Positions 33,196 to 40,966 of a DNA stretch of 64,000 nt are shown here, piece by piece. The number at the start of each line of letters is the position of its first letter. The stretch's first letter is position 1. A program made the translations under genes and the position numbers. The stretch is from assembly GCF_947502065.1 (NCBI RefSeq), contig NZ_CANMYE010000001.1, positions 248,001 to 312,000 of the forward strand, read 5' to 3'. Below the pieces are notes generated by a model. It was given only the letters and a program-made list of their open reading frames with translations, did no database searches and was not told the origin of the DNA. The DNA comes from an uncultured Pseudoteredinibacter sp. GTDB lineage: Bacteria > Pseudomonadota > Gammaproteobacteria > Pseudomonadales > Cellvibrionaceae.

Positions 33196-34091
33196 AACCA
33201 TTAGCCGCAACTTGCCTGGTTGATGCTTCAATCTACATTTTTCAATATTACTTTTCTTTGCCTGCGAACTGGACGGCGCGCAATGGCTTTTCAACTGAAG
33301 CGGTCTATGGCTTCTCTACGTTTCTATTAAAACTAAAAGAACAATATGGGCCAGAGCGTATTGGCTTATGTTTTGACGAGAGTTTAGGGCAAGGTTTTCG
33401 AGAAGAGATCTATCCTGAGTACAAAGCGAGCCGGGCATTGCCAGATGAAGCTTTGGCTTATCAGTTGGAGGCATGTCGAGAAGTTGCTGAACTAATGGGT
33501 ATTCCCTGTTTCGGATCGACGCGCTACGAGGCTGATGATTTAATTGGTAGTTTAATGACTGTGTCAAAGCGCAGTAAGCAGCCGGTCGCTGTGTTAACTC
33601 GTGATAAAGATCTGGGGCAGCTAATTCGCCGAGAGCAGGATTATCTTTGGGATTTTGCTAAGGATGTATGTTCTTACCCTGCGGATATACAAGAAAAGTG
33701 GGGAGTACCTGCAGAGGCGATGGCTGATTACTTAGCCTTGGTGGGCGATGCGGTTGATGATATCCCTGGTGTGCCAGGAATTGGCGCCAAGACGGCCGCT
33801 GCCTTGCTGCAAGCCCATGGCAGTGTAAAAGGTGTTTACGCCAATATAGAGCAGTTACACAGTTTGCCAGTTCGCGGTGCGAAAGGCTTGGCGACTAAGC
33901 TAGAAGAGCACCTCGAGCAGGTTGCCATGGCAAAAACACTGGCCACGATTGTTTGCGATGTTCCTTTGGTGAGCTCAATCAAAGAACTGCATTGGCAGCC
34001 AGCCGATATGTTGGCTTTAGAAAAGTTTTGCCAAAAACAGGGCTTTTCGCGCTTAGCGAGCCGAATGAACAAAGTATTTGCTGGCTCTTAA
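33192..34091 (+). CDS. xni: Flap endonuclease Xni (5'-3' exonuclease family)
   Basis: Protein of the 5'-3' exonuclease/FEN family, a stand-alone relative of the DNA polymerase I N-terminal domain. The 299 residues contain CLVDASIYIFQYYF at the N-terminus, FDESLGQGFREEIYPEYKAS, the metal-site motif YEADDLIGSL, TRDKDLGQL, and VGDAVDDIPGVPGIGAKTAA with the helix-3-turn-helix DNA-binding element. Longer than E. coli Xni (about 250) and with more acidic metal ligands retained, so nuclease activity is likely. ATG at 33192 overlaps the epmC stop (ATGA). Confidence 0.82.
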   Translation: MKPLAATCLVDASIYIFQYYFSLPANWTARNGFSTEAVYGFSTFLLKLKEQYGPERIGLCFDESLGQGFREEIYPEYKASRALPDEALAYQLEACREVAELMGIPCFGSTRYEADDLIGSLMTVSKRSKQPVAVLTRDKDLGQLIRREQDYLWDFAKDVCSYPADIQEKWGVPAEAMADYLALVGDAVDDIPGVPGIGAKTAAALLQAHGSVKGVYANIEQLHSLPVRGAKGLATKLEEHLEQVAMAKTLATIVCDVPLVSSIKELHWQPADMLALEKFCQKQGFSRLASRMNKVFAGS

Positions 34092-34131
34092 TTAGAGTCA
34101 GGGTGGCTCGAAATCAATTTAGGAGTATGGT

Positions 34132-35277
34132 TTGATCATTCTGTTGGATGAAAACATTCCCGAGGCAGAGGTCTATTTTTCACGTTTTGTGGAAAAAAAC
34201 GGTGGCGAGCTGCGATTTAAAGCAGGCCGCGAAATTGCCGCAGCCGATGTGAGGGATGTTGATGCTTTAATCGTTCGCTCTGTGAGTAAGGTTGATAAAT
34301 CACTGCTTGAGTTTAGCCCTGTAAAATTTGTAGGCAGCTGCACCATCGGTATGGATCATATTGATACTGCCTATTTGGATCAGAGAGGGATTGTGTATTC
34401 AAACGCAGCGGCTTGTAATGCCAACTCGGTAGTAGAGTATGTTTTCGCGGCCTTGGCACACTTGAATTGCGATTGGCAGGGTAAGCGTCTAGGCATCATT
34501 GGTATGGGTAATGTTGGCTCGGCGCTTTATAAACGTGCCGCAAAACTTGGTATAGAATGCGTTGGCTATGACCCGCTTATTGAGCAAGATCGATACCCTG
34601 TTTTGACTTCACTTGAGGAAGTATTGGCAGCTGATATTGTATCTATGCATGCCCCGTTGACTCGAACTGGGCCATACCCAAGCTATAAAATGATTGGGCA
34701 GGCCGAAATTTTACGACTCAAGGCGGGTGCTGTTCTGCTTAACTGTGGGCGGGGTGATTGCTTGGATAATCGCGCTTTATTGGAGCGGATTAACAATAAA
34801 GGTGATTTGTTAACAGTGCTGGATGTTTGGCAAGACGAGCCTAATTTACATGCCGATGTACTTGCGGCTGTTGATATCGCGACGCCCCATATAGCGGGTT
34901 ATAGTTATGATGGTAAAGTCACTGGCACAAGGATGATTGCGGAGCGCTTGTCGGAGTTTTTATCATTAGATTGGATAAATCCCAGAGGTTCACGGCAAGA
35001 TCCTGAGTCACTTTCCAACTTGGCTGCTGATTCAGCCTTTGAGCTTCTGCGCCAGCTAATTCCACATTGCTACGATATATCTCAAGATGACAAAAACCTT
35101 CGCGAGGCTATGCATCTACAAGCCGATGATGTTGCCAAAGCCTTTGATGCCTTGAGAAAAAACTATCCCAAAAGGCGAGAGTTCTTTCATTATCGTCTTG
35201 CTGAAGTTGATGGGCTTACAGAAAAAGAAAAGCAGCGACTAGAACAAAGTCTAGCCGCTTTGGGATTTTCCCAATAA
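34132..35277 (+). CDS. pdxB: Erythronate-4-phosphate dehydrogenase PdxB
   Basis: NAD-dependent D-2-hydroxyacid dehydrogenase that makes 2-oxo-3-hydroxy-4-phosphobutanoate in the DXP-dependent pyridoxal phosphate pathway. Start is TTG at 34132 with AGGAG six bases upstream; the nearby ATG at 34126 runs straight into TGA. Of 381 residues: substrate domain, RSVSKVDKSLL, KFVGSCTIGMDHID, the NAD loop LGIIGMGNVGSAL, LNCGRGDCLD, and PHIAGYSYDGKVTGT with the catalytic His. The C-terminal dimerisation domain (about 285-381) sets PdxB apart from other family members. Confidence 0.94.
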   Translation: MIILLDENIPEAEVYFSRFVEKNGGELRFKAGREIAAADVRDVDALIVRSVSKVDKSLLEFSPVKFVGSCTIGMDHIDTAYLDQRGIVYSNAAACNANSVVEYVFAALAHLNCDWQGKRLGIIGMGNVGSALYKRAAKLGIECVGYDPLIEQDRYPVLTSLEEVLAADIVSMHAPLTRTGPYPSYKMIGQAEILRLKAGAVLLNCGRGDCLDNRALLERINNKGDLLTVLDVWQDEPNLHADVLAAVDIATPHIAGYSYDGKVTGTRMIAERLSEFLSLDWINPRGSRQDPESLSNLAADSAFELLRQLIPHCYDISQDDKNLREAMHLQADDVAKAFDALRKNYPKRREFFHYRLAEVDGLTEKEKQRLEQSLAALGFSQ

Positions 35278-35341
35278 GTATGAGGAGAGTTTAAAACTGA
35301 TACTGCTAAAATCCAAACCTGCAAACTGGCGTTTATCAGGT

Positions 35342-35551
35342 TTAAGAATTTGCCGGTGCCGATAGGGGATGTAACCAATTAGGTAAATAGTTAATGAGCT
35401 GATCAATAGCTTGATCCACCGCCTGATTAACCATTTCTTCAGTAATGGGCGTTTCCGTTCCATCATCGTTAATGATGGCAGCACCGTGAAAATTGCGACG
35501 AGGAAAGGGAATTACCTTGGCGCAAGGCTGTACGGCCGTTTGCTCAGACAT
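35342..35551 (-). CDS. Small hypothetical protein with VIPFPRR motif
   Basis: A 69-residue protein from ATG 35551; the frame also opens upstream to 35575, but family-like starts begin MSEQ. I do not recognise it. The motif AKVIPFPRRNFHG near the N-terminus recalls short proteins with a VIPFPxR box, and the second half (MVNQAVDQAIDQLINYLPNWL) is an amphipathic helix that could sit on a membrane or pair. It is in a gap between pdxB (convergent) and dapE (upstream, same strand). Likely a real gene, function unknown. Confidence 0.5.
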   Translation of the reverse strand: MSEQTAVQPCAKVIPFPRRNFHGAAIINDDGTETPITEEMVNQAVDQAIDQLINYLPNWLHPLSAPANS

Positions 35552-35712
35552 TTCACTGTCCCGTCTCAATTTCAATGCTGGCTAATATAATCGGCAAATA
35601 TGACTGCTATGTTACAGCCTTTCATTTGAGGGGCTAATTTAATGGTTTAAAGATTCTACAAAGATAGGCGGTCGATATTCTTGCTTGGAGGGGGCTTCGA
35701 AAAGTTATTTAT

Positions 35713-35765
35713 GCCACTATATCTGGTACATTTCAGACGATTCAATTTACGAGATAAAGTGGCAC
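35713..35765 (-). repeat. Inverted repeat downstream of dapE
   Basis: TGCCACTATATC at 35713-35724 pairs with GATAAAGTGGCA at 35754-35765 with one mismatch (11 of 12) around a 29-nt loop. It lies just past the dapE stop on its transcribed strand. Minus-strand sequence after the stem is only loosely AT-rich, so it is a poor intrinsic terminator; it could be a hairpin that protects the dap mRNA end or a protein site. Confidence 0.4.
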
Positions 35766-35785
35766 AGCACTGCAGATTGCGGCGT

Positions 35786-36931
35786 TTAAGTTAGAAGGTT
35801 TTCTAAGATTCCTTGATACACTTCTTGTAACTTGTTTAAGTCCTCGGCGCAGACGCATTCATCAACTTTATGAATGGTGGCATTAACGGGGCCAAGCTCC
35901 AGCACTTGTGCGCCAGTAGGAGCAATGAATCGTCCGTCAGAGGTGCCGCCTGCTGTAGACAACTCAGTGTCGATATTGCAGTGATCTTTAATCGCTTTAA
36001 CGGCAGCATCAACCAATGGCCCTTCAGGCGTAAGGAAGGGATGGCCGCTAAGCTTCCAATTGATGTCGTACTCTAAGCCATGTTTGTTGAGGATAGTCTC
36101 GCTGCGTTCGCGGAGAGTGGTCTCGGTCAATTCAGTAGAAAAGCGAAAATTAAAGACTATATCAACATCGCCAGGTATTACATTAGTGGCACCGGTGCCG
36201 CCATTAATGTTGGAAATTTGAAAACTGGTTGCTGGGAAAAAATCATTGCCTTGATCCCATTCCTCTGCAGCTAGCTCGGCAAGGGCCGGTGCCGCTTGAT
36301 GAATGGGATTGCGTGCTAGGTGCGGATAGGCAACATGACCTTGAATACCTTTGATCTTTAGTTCACAACCTAAAGATCCACGACGACCATTTTTAATGAC
36401 ATCACCAACTTCATTGGTGCTAGAAGGCTCTCCTACCAAACACCATGTGATTTTTTCATTGCGTTGTTCTAGCCATTCAACAACCTTTACCGTGCCATTA
36501 ATCGCGGGGCCTTCTTCATCTGAAGTAATCAGAAAAGCAATTCGGCCCTCATGATCTGGGTTAGCCGCTACGAAGTTCTCTACCGCGACCAGCATGGCGG
36601 CCAAGCTACCCTTCATATCAGCTGCGCCACGCCCATAAAGCATGCCATCTTCTATGATGGGTTCGAACGGCGGGTGCTGCCAGTTACTCTCTGGGCCTGT
36701 TGGTACAACATCCGTATGACCGGCAAAGGCAAAGATTGGGCCTTGTTCACCCCGGATTGCCCAGAAGTTATCAACTTCTCCAAAACGTAGATTGTGGATC
36801 TCAAAACCTATGGTTTTAAGTCGTTCGCACATGAGTGCTTGGCAGCCCTCATCTTCAGGGGTGACCGAGGGACGGCCCATTAAATCCATGGCTAATTCAA
36901 GGGTTGGGGACAGCTTGGCGGCGGTGCTCAT
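35786..36931 (-). CDS. dapE: Succinyl-diaminopimelate desuccinylase DapE
   Basis: M20 metallopeptidase that removes succinate from N-succinyl-LL-diaminopimelate in lysine and peptidoglycan precursor synthesis. The 381 residues have metal ligands in [11 protein letters not shown] and [15 protein letters not shown], catalytic Glu in [22 protein letters not shown], and the C-terminal [14 protein letters not shown]. All are intact. It is on the same strand as dapD, yffB, nth, dapC, glnD and map, with gaps of 50-100 bp, so the dap genes lie in one region though perhaps in several transcripts. Confidence 0.95.
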   Translation of the reverse strand: MSTAAKLSPTLELAMDLMGRPSVTPEDEGCQALMCERLKTIGFEIHNLRFGEVDNFWAIRGEQGPIFAFAGHTDVVPTGPESNWQHPPFEPIIEDGMLYGRGAADMKGSLAAMLVAVENFVAANPDHEGRIAFLITSDEEGPAINGTVKVVEWLEQRNEKITWCLVGEPSSTNEVGDVIKNGRRGSLGCELKIKGIQGHVAYPHLARNPIHQAAPALAELAAEEWDQGNDFFPATSFQISNINGGTGATNVIPGDVDIVFNFRFSTELTETTLRERSETILNKHGLEYDINWKLSGHPFLTPEGPLVDAAVKAIKDHCNIDTELSTAGGTSDGRFIAPTGAQVLELGPVNATIHKVDECVCAEDLNKLQEVYQGILENLLT

Positions 36932-37036
36932 AATTATCTCTTGCTAGGTACGTCAGGATTAACTGCGCTTTGATTGTTTTAATACGATGGCGATGGTTTA
37001 CCACGCCACTGCCCAGCAGCGTGGTAGCAAGGAGGC

Positions 37037-38068
37037 TTAGTTGTTAGCGTGTAATTCTTCGTTAAGCGCAATAGCGTTTTTATTGGTTTTACACTCAACC
37101 GCGCCACTGCTTGAATTGCGACGGAACAGCAAATCAGATTTACCGGCTAGATCACGAGCTTTAACTTCTTCGACTAGCTGGCCTTTATCATCAAGCAGCT
37201 GTACTTTAGTTCCCGCCGTAATATATAAGCCGGCTTCAACCGTACAGCGATCGCCAAGGGGAATACCGATACCGGCATTAGCGCCAAGCAAACACTCTTT
37301 GCCGACTGAAATAATTATATTACCGCCGCCGGATAAGGTGCCCATGGTTGAGGCGCTACCACCAAGATCGGAGCCGGCGCCGATCATCACGCCAGCAGAA
37401 ACGCGGCCTTCGATCATTCCTGGGCCTTCGGTGCCCGCATTAAAGTTAACAAAACCTTCGTGCATGATGGTGGTGCCTTCGCCTAAATAGGCGCCCAAGC
37501 GCACGCGAGCTGTGTGGGCAATGCGCACACCAGCAGGTACAACATAGTTGGTCATTTTAGGGAATTTATCGACGCAAGAAACTTCCAGTACCTGACCTTT
37601 TAAGCGTGCGGCTAGCTGACGCTCAGCTAGCTCGCTTAGGTCGATCGCGCCTTCATTGGTCCAGGCAACATTGGGGAGTAAACCGAAGATACCTGATAAA
37701 TCCGTGCCGTGGGGTTTTACTAAGCGGTGCGAGATTAAGTGCAGTTTTAAATACGCTTCTGGCGTATTATTAGGAGCGGCATCTTCAGCTAATACTGTTA
37801 GCACTAGAGGGCGTTCACTGCTCGTTAAAGACTGAGCAATACCAGCTTGTTCAGTTTGGCCGGCATTGTTCAAGGCTTCCGCTAGCTTGCTCATAGTGTC
37901 ATTGTCTAGTGCAATTGCCGCATTGCCACCTGTGTAGCCAGCGGCAGTTAATGCTTCTGATATGGCGCTATCGGCGTTCAGAAGAGGAGCTGGGTAAAAT
38001 ACCTCTAGCCATTCGCCGTTTTGATTTTGCGTGCCGACACCTAGGCCGACGCTGTATAGATTGCTCAT
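37037..38068 (-). CDS. dapD: Tetrahydrodipicolinate N-succinyltransferase DapD (long form)
   Basis: Acyltransferase that uses succinyl-CoA on tetrahydrodipicolinate, the step before DapC in the succinylase branch of lysine synthesis. At 343 residues it is the long DapD type seen in Pseudomonas, not the 274-residue E. coli type. The C-terminal left-handed beta-helix is clear from about residue 180: VPAGVRIAHTARVRLGAYLG, GTTIMHEGFVNFNAG, GRVSAGVMIGAGSDLGGSAS, GANAGIGIPLGDRCTVEAG. It lies between dapE and yffB. Confidence 0.94.
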   Translation of the reverse strand: MSNLYSVGLGVGTQNQNGEWLEVFYPAPLLNADSAISEALTAAGYTGGNAAIALDNDTMSKLAEALNNAGQTEQAGIAQSLTSSERPLVLTVLAEDAAPNNTPEAYLKLHLISHRLVKPHGTDLSGIFGLLPNVAWTNEGAIDLSELAERQLAARLKGQVLEVSCVDKFPKMTNYVVPAGVRIAHTARVRLGAYLGEGTTIMHEGFVNFNAGTEGPGMIEGRVSAGVMIGAGSDLGGSASTMGTLSGGGNIIISVGKECLLGANAGIGIPLGDRCTVEAGLYITAGTKVQLLDDKGQLVEEVKARDLAGKSDLLFRRNSSSGAVECKTNKNAIALNEELHANN

Positions 38069-38116
38069 GGTGATACCTTTATCAATTTTGTTATTTGGGC
38101 CTGAGTTAACAAGCTC

Positions 38117-38467
38117 TTAAGAATTAAAAATGTTCTCGTAGTCGGCCACTTTAAAGCCGACTTTGCGTGCTTTGCCGTCATCAAGCAGTGGGCGCTTGAT
38201 AAGTGTTGGGCTTGCTATGATTGCTGTTAGCGCTGCGCTTGCATCCATATTGCTGCGCAAGTTCTCATCGAGTGCTTTCCAGCTGGTGCTGCGTTTGTTC
38301 AGCAAGGTTTCCCAGCCCAGCTCATCGATCCAAGCCGCGACTTGCTCTTTACTCAAGCCATCTTTTCGAAAGTCGTGGAAATCATAGCTGATGCCAGCTT
38401 GTTCTAGCCAGGTTCGGGCCTTCTTGACGGTATCGCAATTGGGGATGCCATATAGGGTAACGCTCAT
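38117..38467 (-). CDS. yffB: ArsC-family reductase-like protein (YffB)
   Basis: A 116-residue thioredoxin-fold protein of the ArsC/Spx group. ATG at 38467 is chosen, since family members start MSVTLYGIPNCDTVKKARTW; the frame runs upstream to 38551 but that part is not conserved-looking. Only one cysteine lies in the CxxC position (NCDTVKK), and the arsenate-binding arginines are in SWKALDENLR and IKRPLLDDG. The YffB type is unlikely to reduce arsenate; its role is unknown, but it is commonly found next to dapE or dapD, as here. Confidence 0.85.
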   Translation of the reverse strand: MSVTLYGIPNCDTVKKARTWLEQAGISYDFHDFRKDGLSKEQVAAWIDELGWETLLNKRSTSWKALDENLRSNMDASAALTAIIASPTLIKRPLLDDGKARKVGFKVADYENIFNS

Positions 38468-38624
38468 TATCACTCTCGCTATTTGACGTTTCTGTTTGCT
38501 GCTGTGCTTTGTATTAAAAATTAAGCAATACAGCTGGCTTAGTGGCCTCAAAAGGCGCTAAGCATAGCAAATCCTTACGGGCAGTATAATAGTGACGCCG
38601 CTGGATTTATCCGTTTAGCTGGTA

Positions 38625-38921
38625 TTAGCCAAAGAACGCCATTAAAAACGCTAAGCCGCCCAATACCACAACCCAGATAAAGGCCAAGATAAAGCCGATG
38701 TAACCGGTAACTAAGCCGGTAAGGGCCAGTGCATCGCCTTGCAGTTGGCCGCCGCTTTTGCGAATCTCTGAGCGCGCCAAGTGACCGGTAATAATGCCGA
38801 CTAGGGAGCCTAAAAAGAATAGGCCTAGAATGCCGAACACTAAGCTGACAATGGCCAGTGTTGATGTTTTTGCAGGAATAGCTTGGGTGCTTACTTCGGT
38901 ATTACTTTGATTGTTTTCCAT
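38625..38921 (-). CDS. DUF4190-type small membrane protein
   Basis: A 98-residue protein with two hydrophobic segments: TLAIVSLVFGILGLFFLGSL (about 21-40) and YIGFILAFIWVVVLGGLAFL (about 74-93), joined by a loop with ITGHLARSEIRKSGGQLQGD. The motif GHLARSxIRxS is the mark of the DUF4190 family, short bacterial inner-membrane proteins of unknown function. The N-terminal 18 residues are polar and Asn/Gln/Thr-rich. It sits alone between yffB and nth. Confidence 0.8.
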   Translation of the reverse strand: MENNQSNTEVSTQAIPAKTSTLAIVSLVFGILGLFFLGSLVGIITGHLARSEIRKSGGQLQGDALALTGLVTGYIGFILAFIWVVVLGGLAFLMAFFG

Positions 38922-39012
38922 GTTTTTACTGTGTCTTTACTGCTTTGTTTGTGGGTTATTGGTCTCTAAAACTCTTTAAAAAAAGCCCTTGGCTTAACTG
39001 TTCAGGCCTATT

Positions 39013-39666
39013 TTAGGGTTTTAAGGTTACTTTAGGGTTTTTGCGTTTGGGGTAGCAAGTCGTACAAATCTCACAGACCGTGCCATCGCAGCCCCTTGCC
39101 GAGCAAAACTCGCGACCCCAATAGATAATCTGTAAATGCAATGCATTCCAAGAGTCTTCGGGGAATAGTTTTTTTAAGTCTTTTTCGGTTTGCGCAACGT
39201 TTTGTCCGCTGGTGAGGCCCCAGCGTTGGGCTAAACGGTGAATATGAGTATCTACTGGGAAGCTAGGCACATTGAAGGCCTGTGCCATGACTACTCCAGC
39301 CGTTTTATGTCCCACGCCGGGTAGCTTTTCTAGTGCTTCCATATCGGCGGGTACTTCGCCTTCGTGCTCTTCAATTAGAATCTGTGAAAGCTTGGAGATG
39401 GCTTTAGACTTTTGTGGCGACAGGCCGCAGGGGCGAATGATAGCTTGAATATCCTCAACCGTTTGCTTGGCCATATCTAATGGATTGTCAGCGAGTTCCC
39501 ATAAAGCCGGAGTAACTTGATTGACGCGCTCGTCGGTGCACTGTGCCGACAGTAAGACCGCCACCAATAGCGTATATGGGTCTTTATGGTCCAACGGAAT
39601 AGGTGGTTTTGGGTATTCCTTTTGAAGTCGGCCAAGGATGTAACTGGCTCTTTCTTTTTTTAGCAT
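39013..39666 (-). CDS. nth: Endonuclease III (Nth), unusual iron-sulphur cysteine spacing
   Basis: Base-excision repair DNA glycosylase/AP lyase for oxidised pyrimidines. The 217 residues contain LLSAQCTDERVN, the helix-hairpin-helix LEKLPGVGHKTAGVV with the catalytic Lys, and VDTHIHRLAQRWGL with the catalytic Asp. The [4Fe-4S] tail is odd. The E. coli spacing C-x6-C-x2-C-x5-C would need Cys at 188, 195, 198 and 204; Cys188, Cys198 and Cys204 are present, but 195 is Gly, with extra cysteines at 193 and 201. A cluster with a shifted second ligand is possible. The gene lies 22 bp after dapC. Confidence 0.88.
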   Translation of the reverse strand: MLKKERASYILGRLQKEYPKPPIPLDHKDPYTLLVAVLLSAQCTDERVNQVTPALWELADNPLDMAKQTVEDIQAIIRPCGLSPQKSKAISKLSQILIEEHEGEVPADMEALEKLPGVGHKTAGVVMAQAFNVPSFPVDTHIHRLAQRWGLTSGQNVAQTEKDLKKLFPEDSWNALHLQIIYWGREFCSARGCDGTVCEICTTCYPKRKNPKVTLKP

Positions 39667-39688
39667 TTAGCGATAACTCTTTCGCAAT

Positions 39689-40885
39689 TTATTTTGAAAC
39701 AAAATCGACGATTCTTTCTGCAGCCACAATACATTCATCAAGTGGGGCGACAAGCGCCATGCGAATATAGCCGTTGCCTGGATTGACACCTTGGCTATCT
39801 CGCGCCAGGAATTGACCAGGTAAAACAGTAATGTGTTGCTCTGCAAACAGTCGTTGAGCAAAGTCTTTATCGCAGCCTTGCACATTGGGCCATAAATAAA
39901 AGCCTGCATCGGGTTTTTTAACCTCAAGTTTTCCGTCTAAGATCTCCAACACAGCAGAGAACTTCTCTTGGTAGGCCTTACGGTTTTGCAGTACATGTTC
40001 CTCGTCTTGCCATGCCGCAATACTAGCAATCTGGCTGGGAAGGGCCATAGCACAGCCGTGATAAGTTCGATAGCGAAGAAACTGCGCCATGATGTCGGCA
40101 TCACCCGCCGCAAAACCGGAGCGCAAACCAGGCAGATTTGAGCGTTTAGATAAGCTGTGGAATACCACGCAGCGTTTATAGTCATTGCGTCCCATCTCGG
40201 CGCAGGCTTGTAAAAGGCCTGGGGGTGGATTCTGTTCATCAAAATACAACTCGCTGTAGCACTCATCGCTGGCAATAATAAAATCATATTCATCGGCCAG
40301 CTTAATCAGCTTCTGCAGCTGTTCACTGCTCATCACCGCGCCCGTTGGATTGCCCGGCGTGCATATAAATAGCAGCTGACAGCGTTCCCAAAGCTCTGGT
40401 GCGACTTGCTCAAAATCAGGAATATAACCGTTCTCGGCTTGGCAGTTTAGAAAGTGTGGCTCAGCGCCGGCCAATAGTGCGGCCCCTTCATAAATTTGAT
40501 AAAAAGGGTTGGGGCACATAACTAAAGGAGCTTTCTGCTGCCGATCAATGATCGCTTGCACAAAAGCAAATAGAGCCTCACGGGTGCCATTGACGGGGAG
40601 AACGTGGCGCTCTGGGTCTAGACTTTCTTGCTTAAGTTTAAATCGTCTCTCTAACCATTTGCTGATGGCCTCGCGAAGTTCGGGAACACCTTTGGTGGCG
40701 GGGTAGTTTGCCAACTTGTCGAGATTATCTTTCAGGGTCTCTATCACAAACTGGGGAGGTAGATGTTTGGGCTCCCCGATTGAAAGTGCAATATGGCTTT
40801 TGTCGCTAGCTGGGCTAACAGCTGCCTTTAGCTTGGCGAGTTTTTCAAACGGGTAAGGCTGAAGTTTATTGAGATCTGGGTTCAT
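39689..40885 (-). CDS. dapC: Succinyldiaminopimelate transaminase DapC
   Basis: PLP enzyme that transfers an amino group from glutamate to N-succinyl-2-amino-6-ketopimelate, between DapD and DapE in lysine synthesis. The 398 residues start MNPDLNKLQPYPFEKLAKLK, typical of DapC. They show SIGEPKHLPP, PVNGTREALFAF, CTPGNPTGAVMS, ASDECYSELYF, and FHSLSKRSNLPGLRSGF with the Schiff-base lysine. The C-terminus has the substrate arginine in GNGYIRMALVAP. Other class I aminotransferases look alike, but position in the dap region supports the call. Confidence 0.92.
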   Translation of the reverse strand: MNPDLNKLQPYPFEKLAKLKAAVSPASDKSHIALSIGEPKHLPPQFVIETLKDNLDKLANYPATKGVPELREAISKWLERRFKLKQESLDPERHVLPVNGTREALFAFVQAIIDRQQKAPLVMCPNPFYQIYEGAALLAGAEPHFLNCQAENGYIPDFEQVAPELWERCQLLFICTPGNPTGAVMSSEQLQKLIKLADEYDFIIASDECYSELYFDEQNPPPGLLQACAEMGRNDYKRCVVFHSLSKRSNLPGLRSGFAAGDADIMAQFLRYRTYHGCAMALPSQIASIAAWQDEEHVLQNRKAYQEKFSAVLEILDGKLEVKKPDAGFYLWPNVQGCDKDFAQRLFAEQHITVLPGQFLARDSQGVNPGNGYIRMALVAPLDECIVAAERIVDFVSK

Positions 40886-40966
40886 AGCTATGGTGGCTTA
40901 TTTGGTTTTTCTTTTTTGCAAACACAAGCTTGATTATGCTCAGGTCTGCTTGTTGAATTTTAAAAC

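Noticed and set aside
35251..35484. Reverse frame over the pdxB 3' end
   Set aside because: Antisense to pdxB and to part of the small VIPFPRR gene; no family features.
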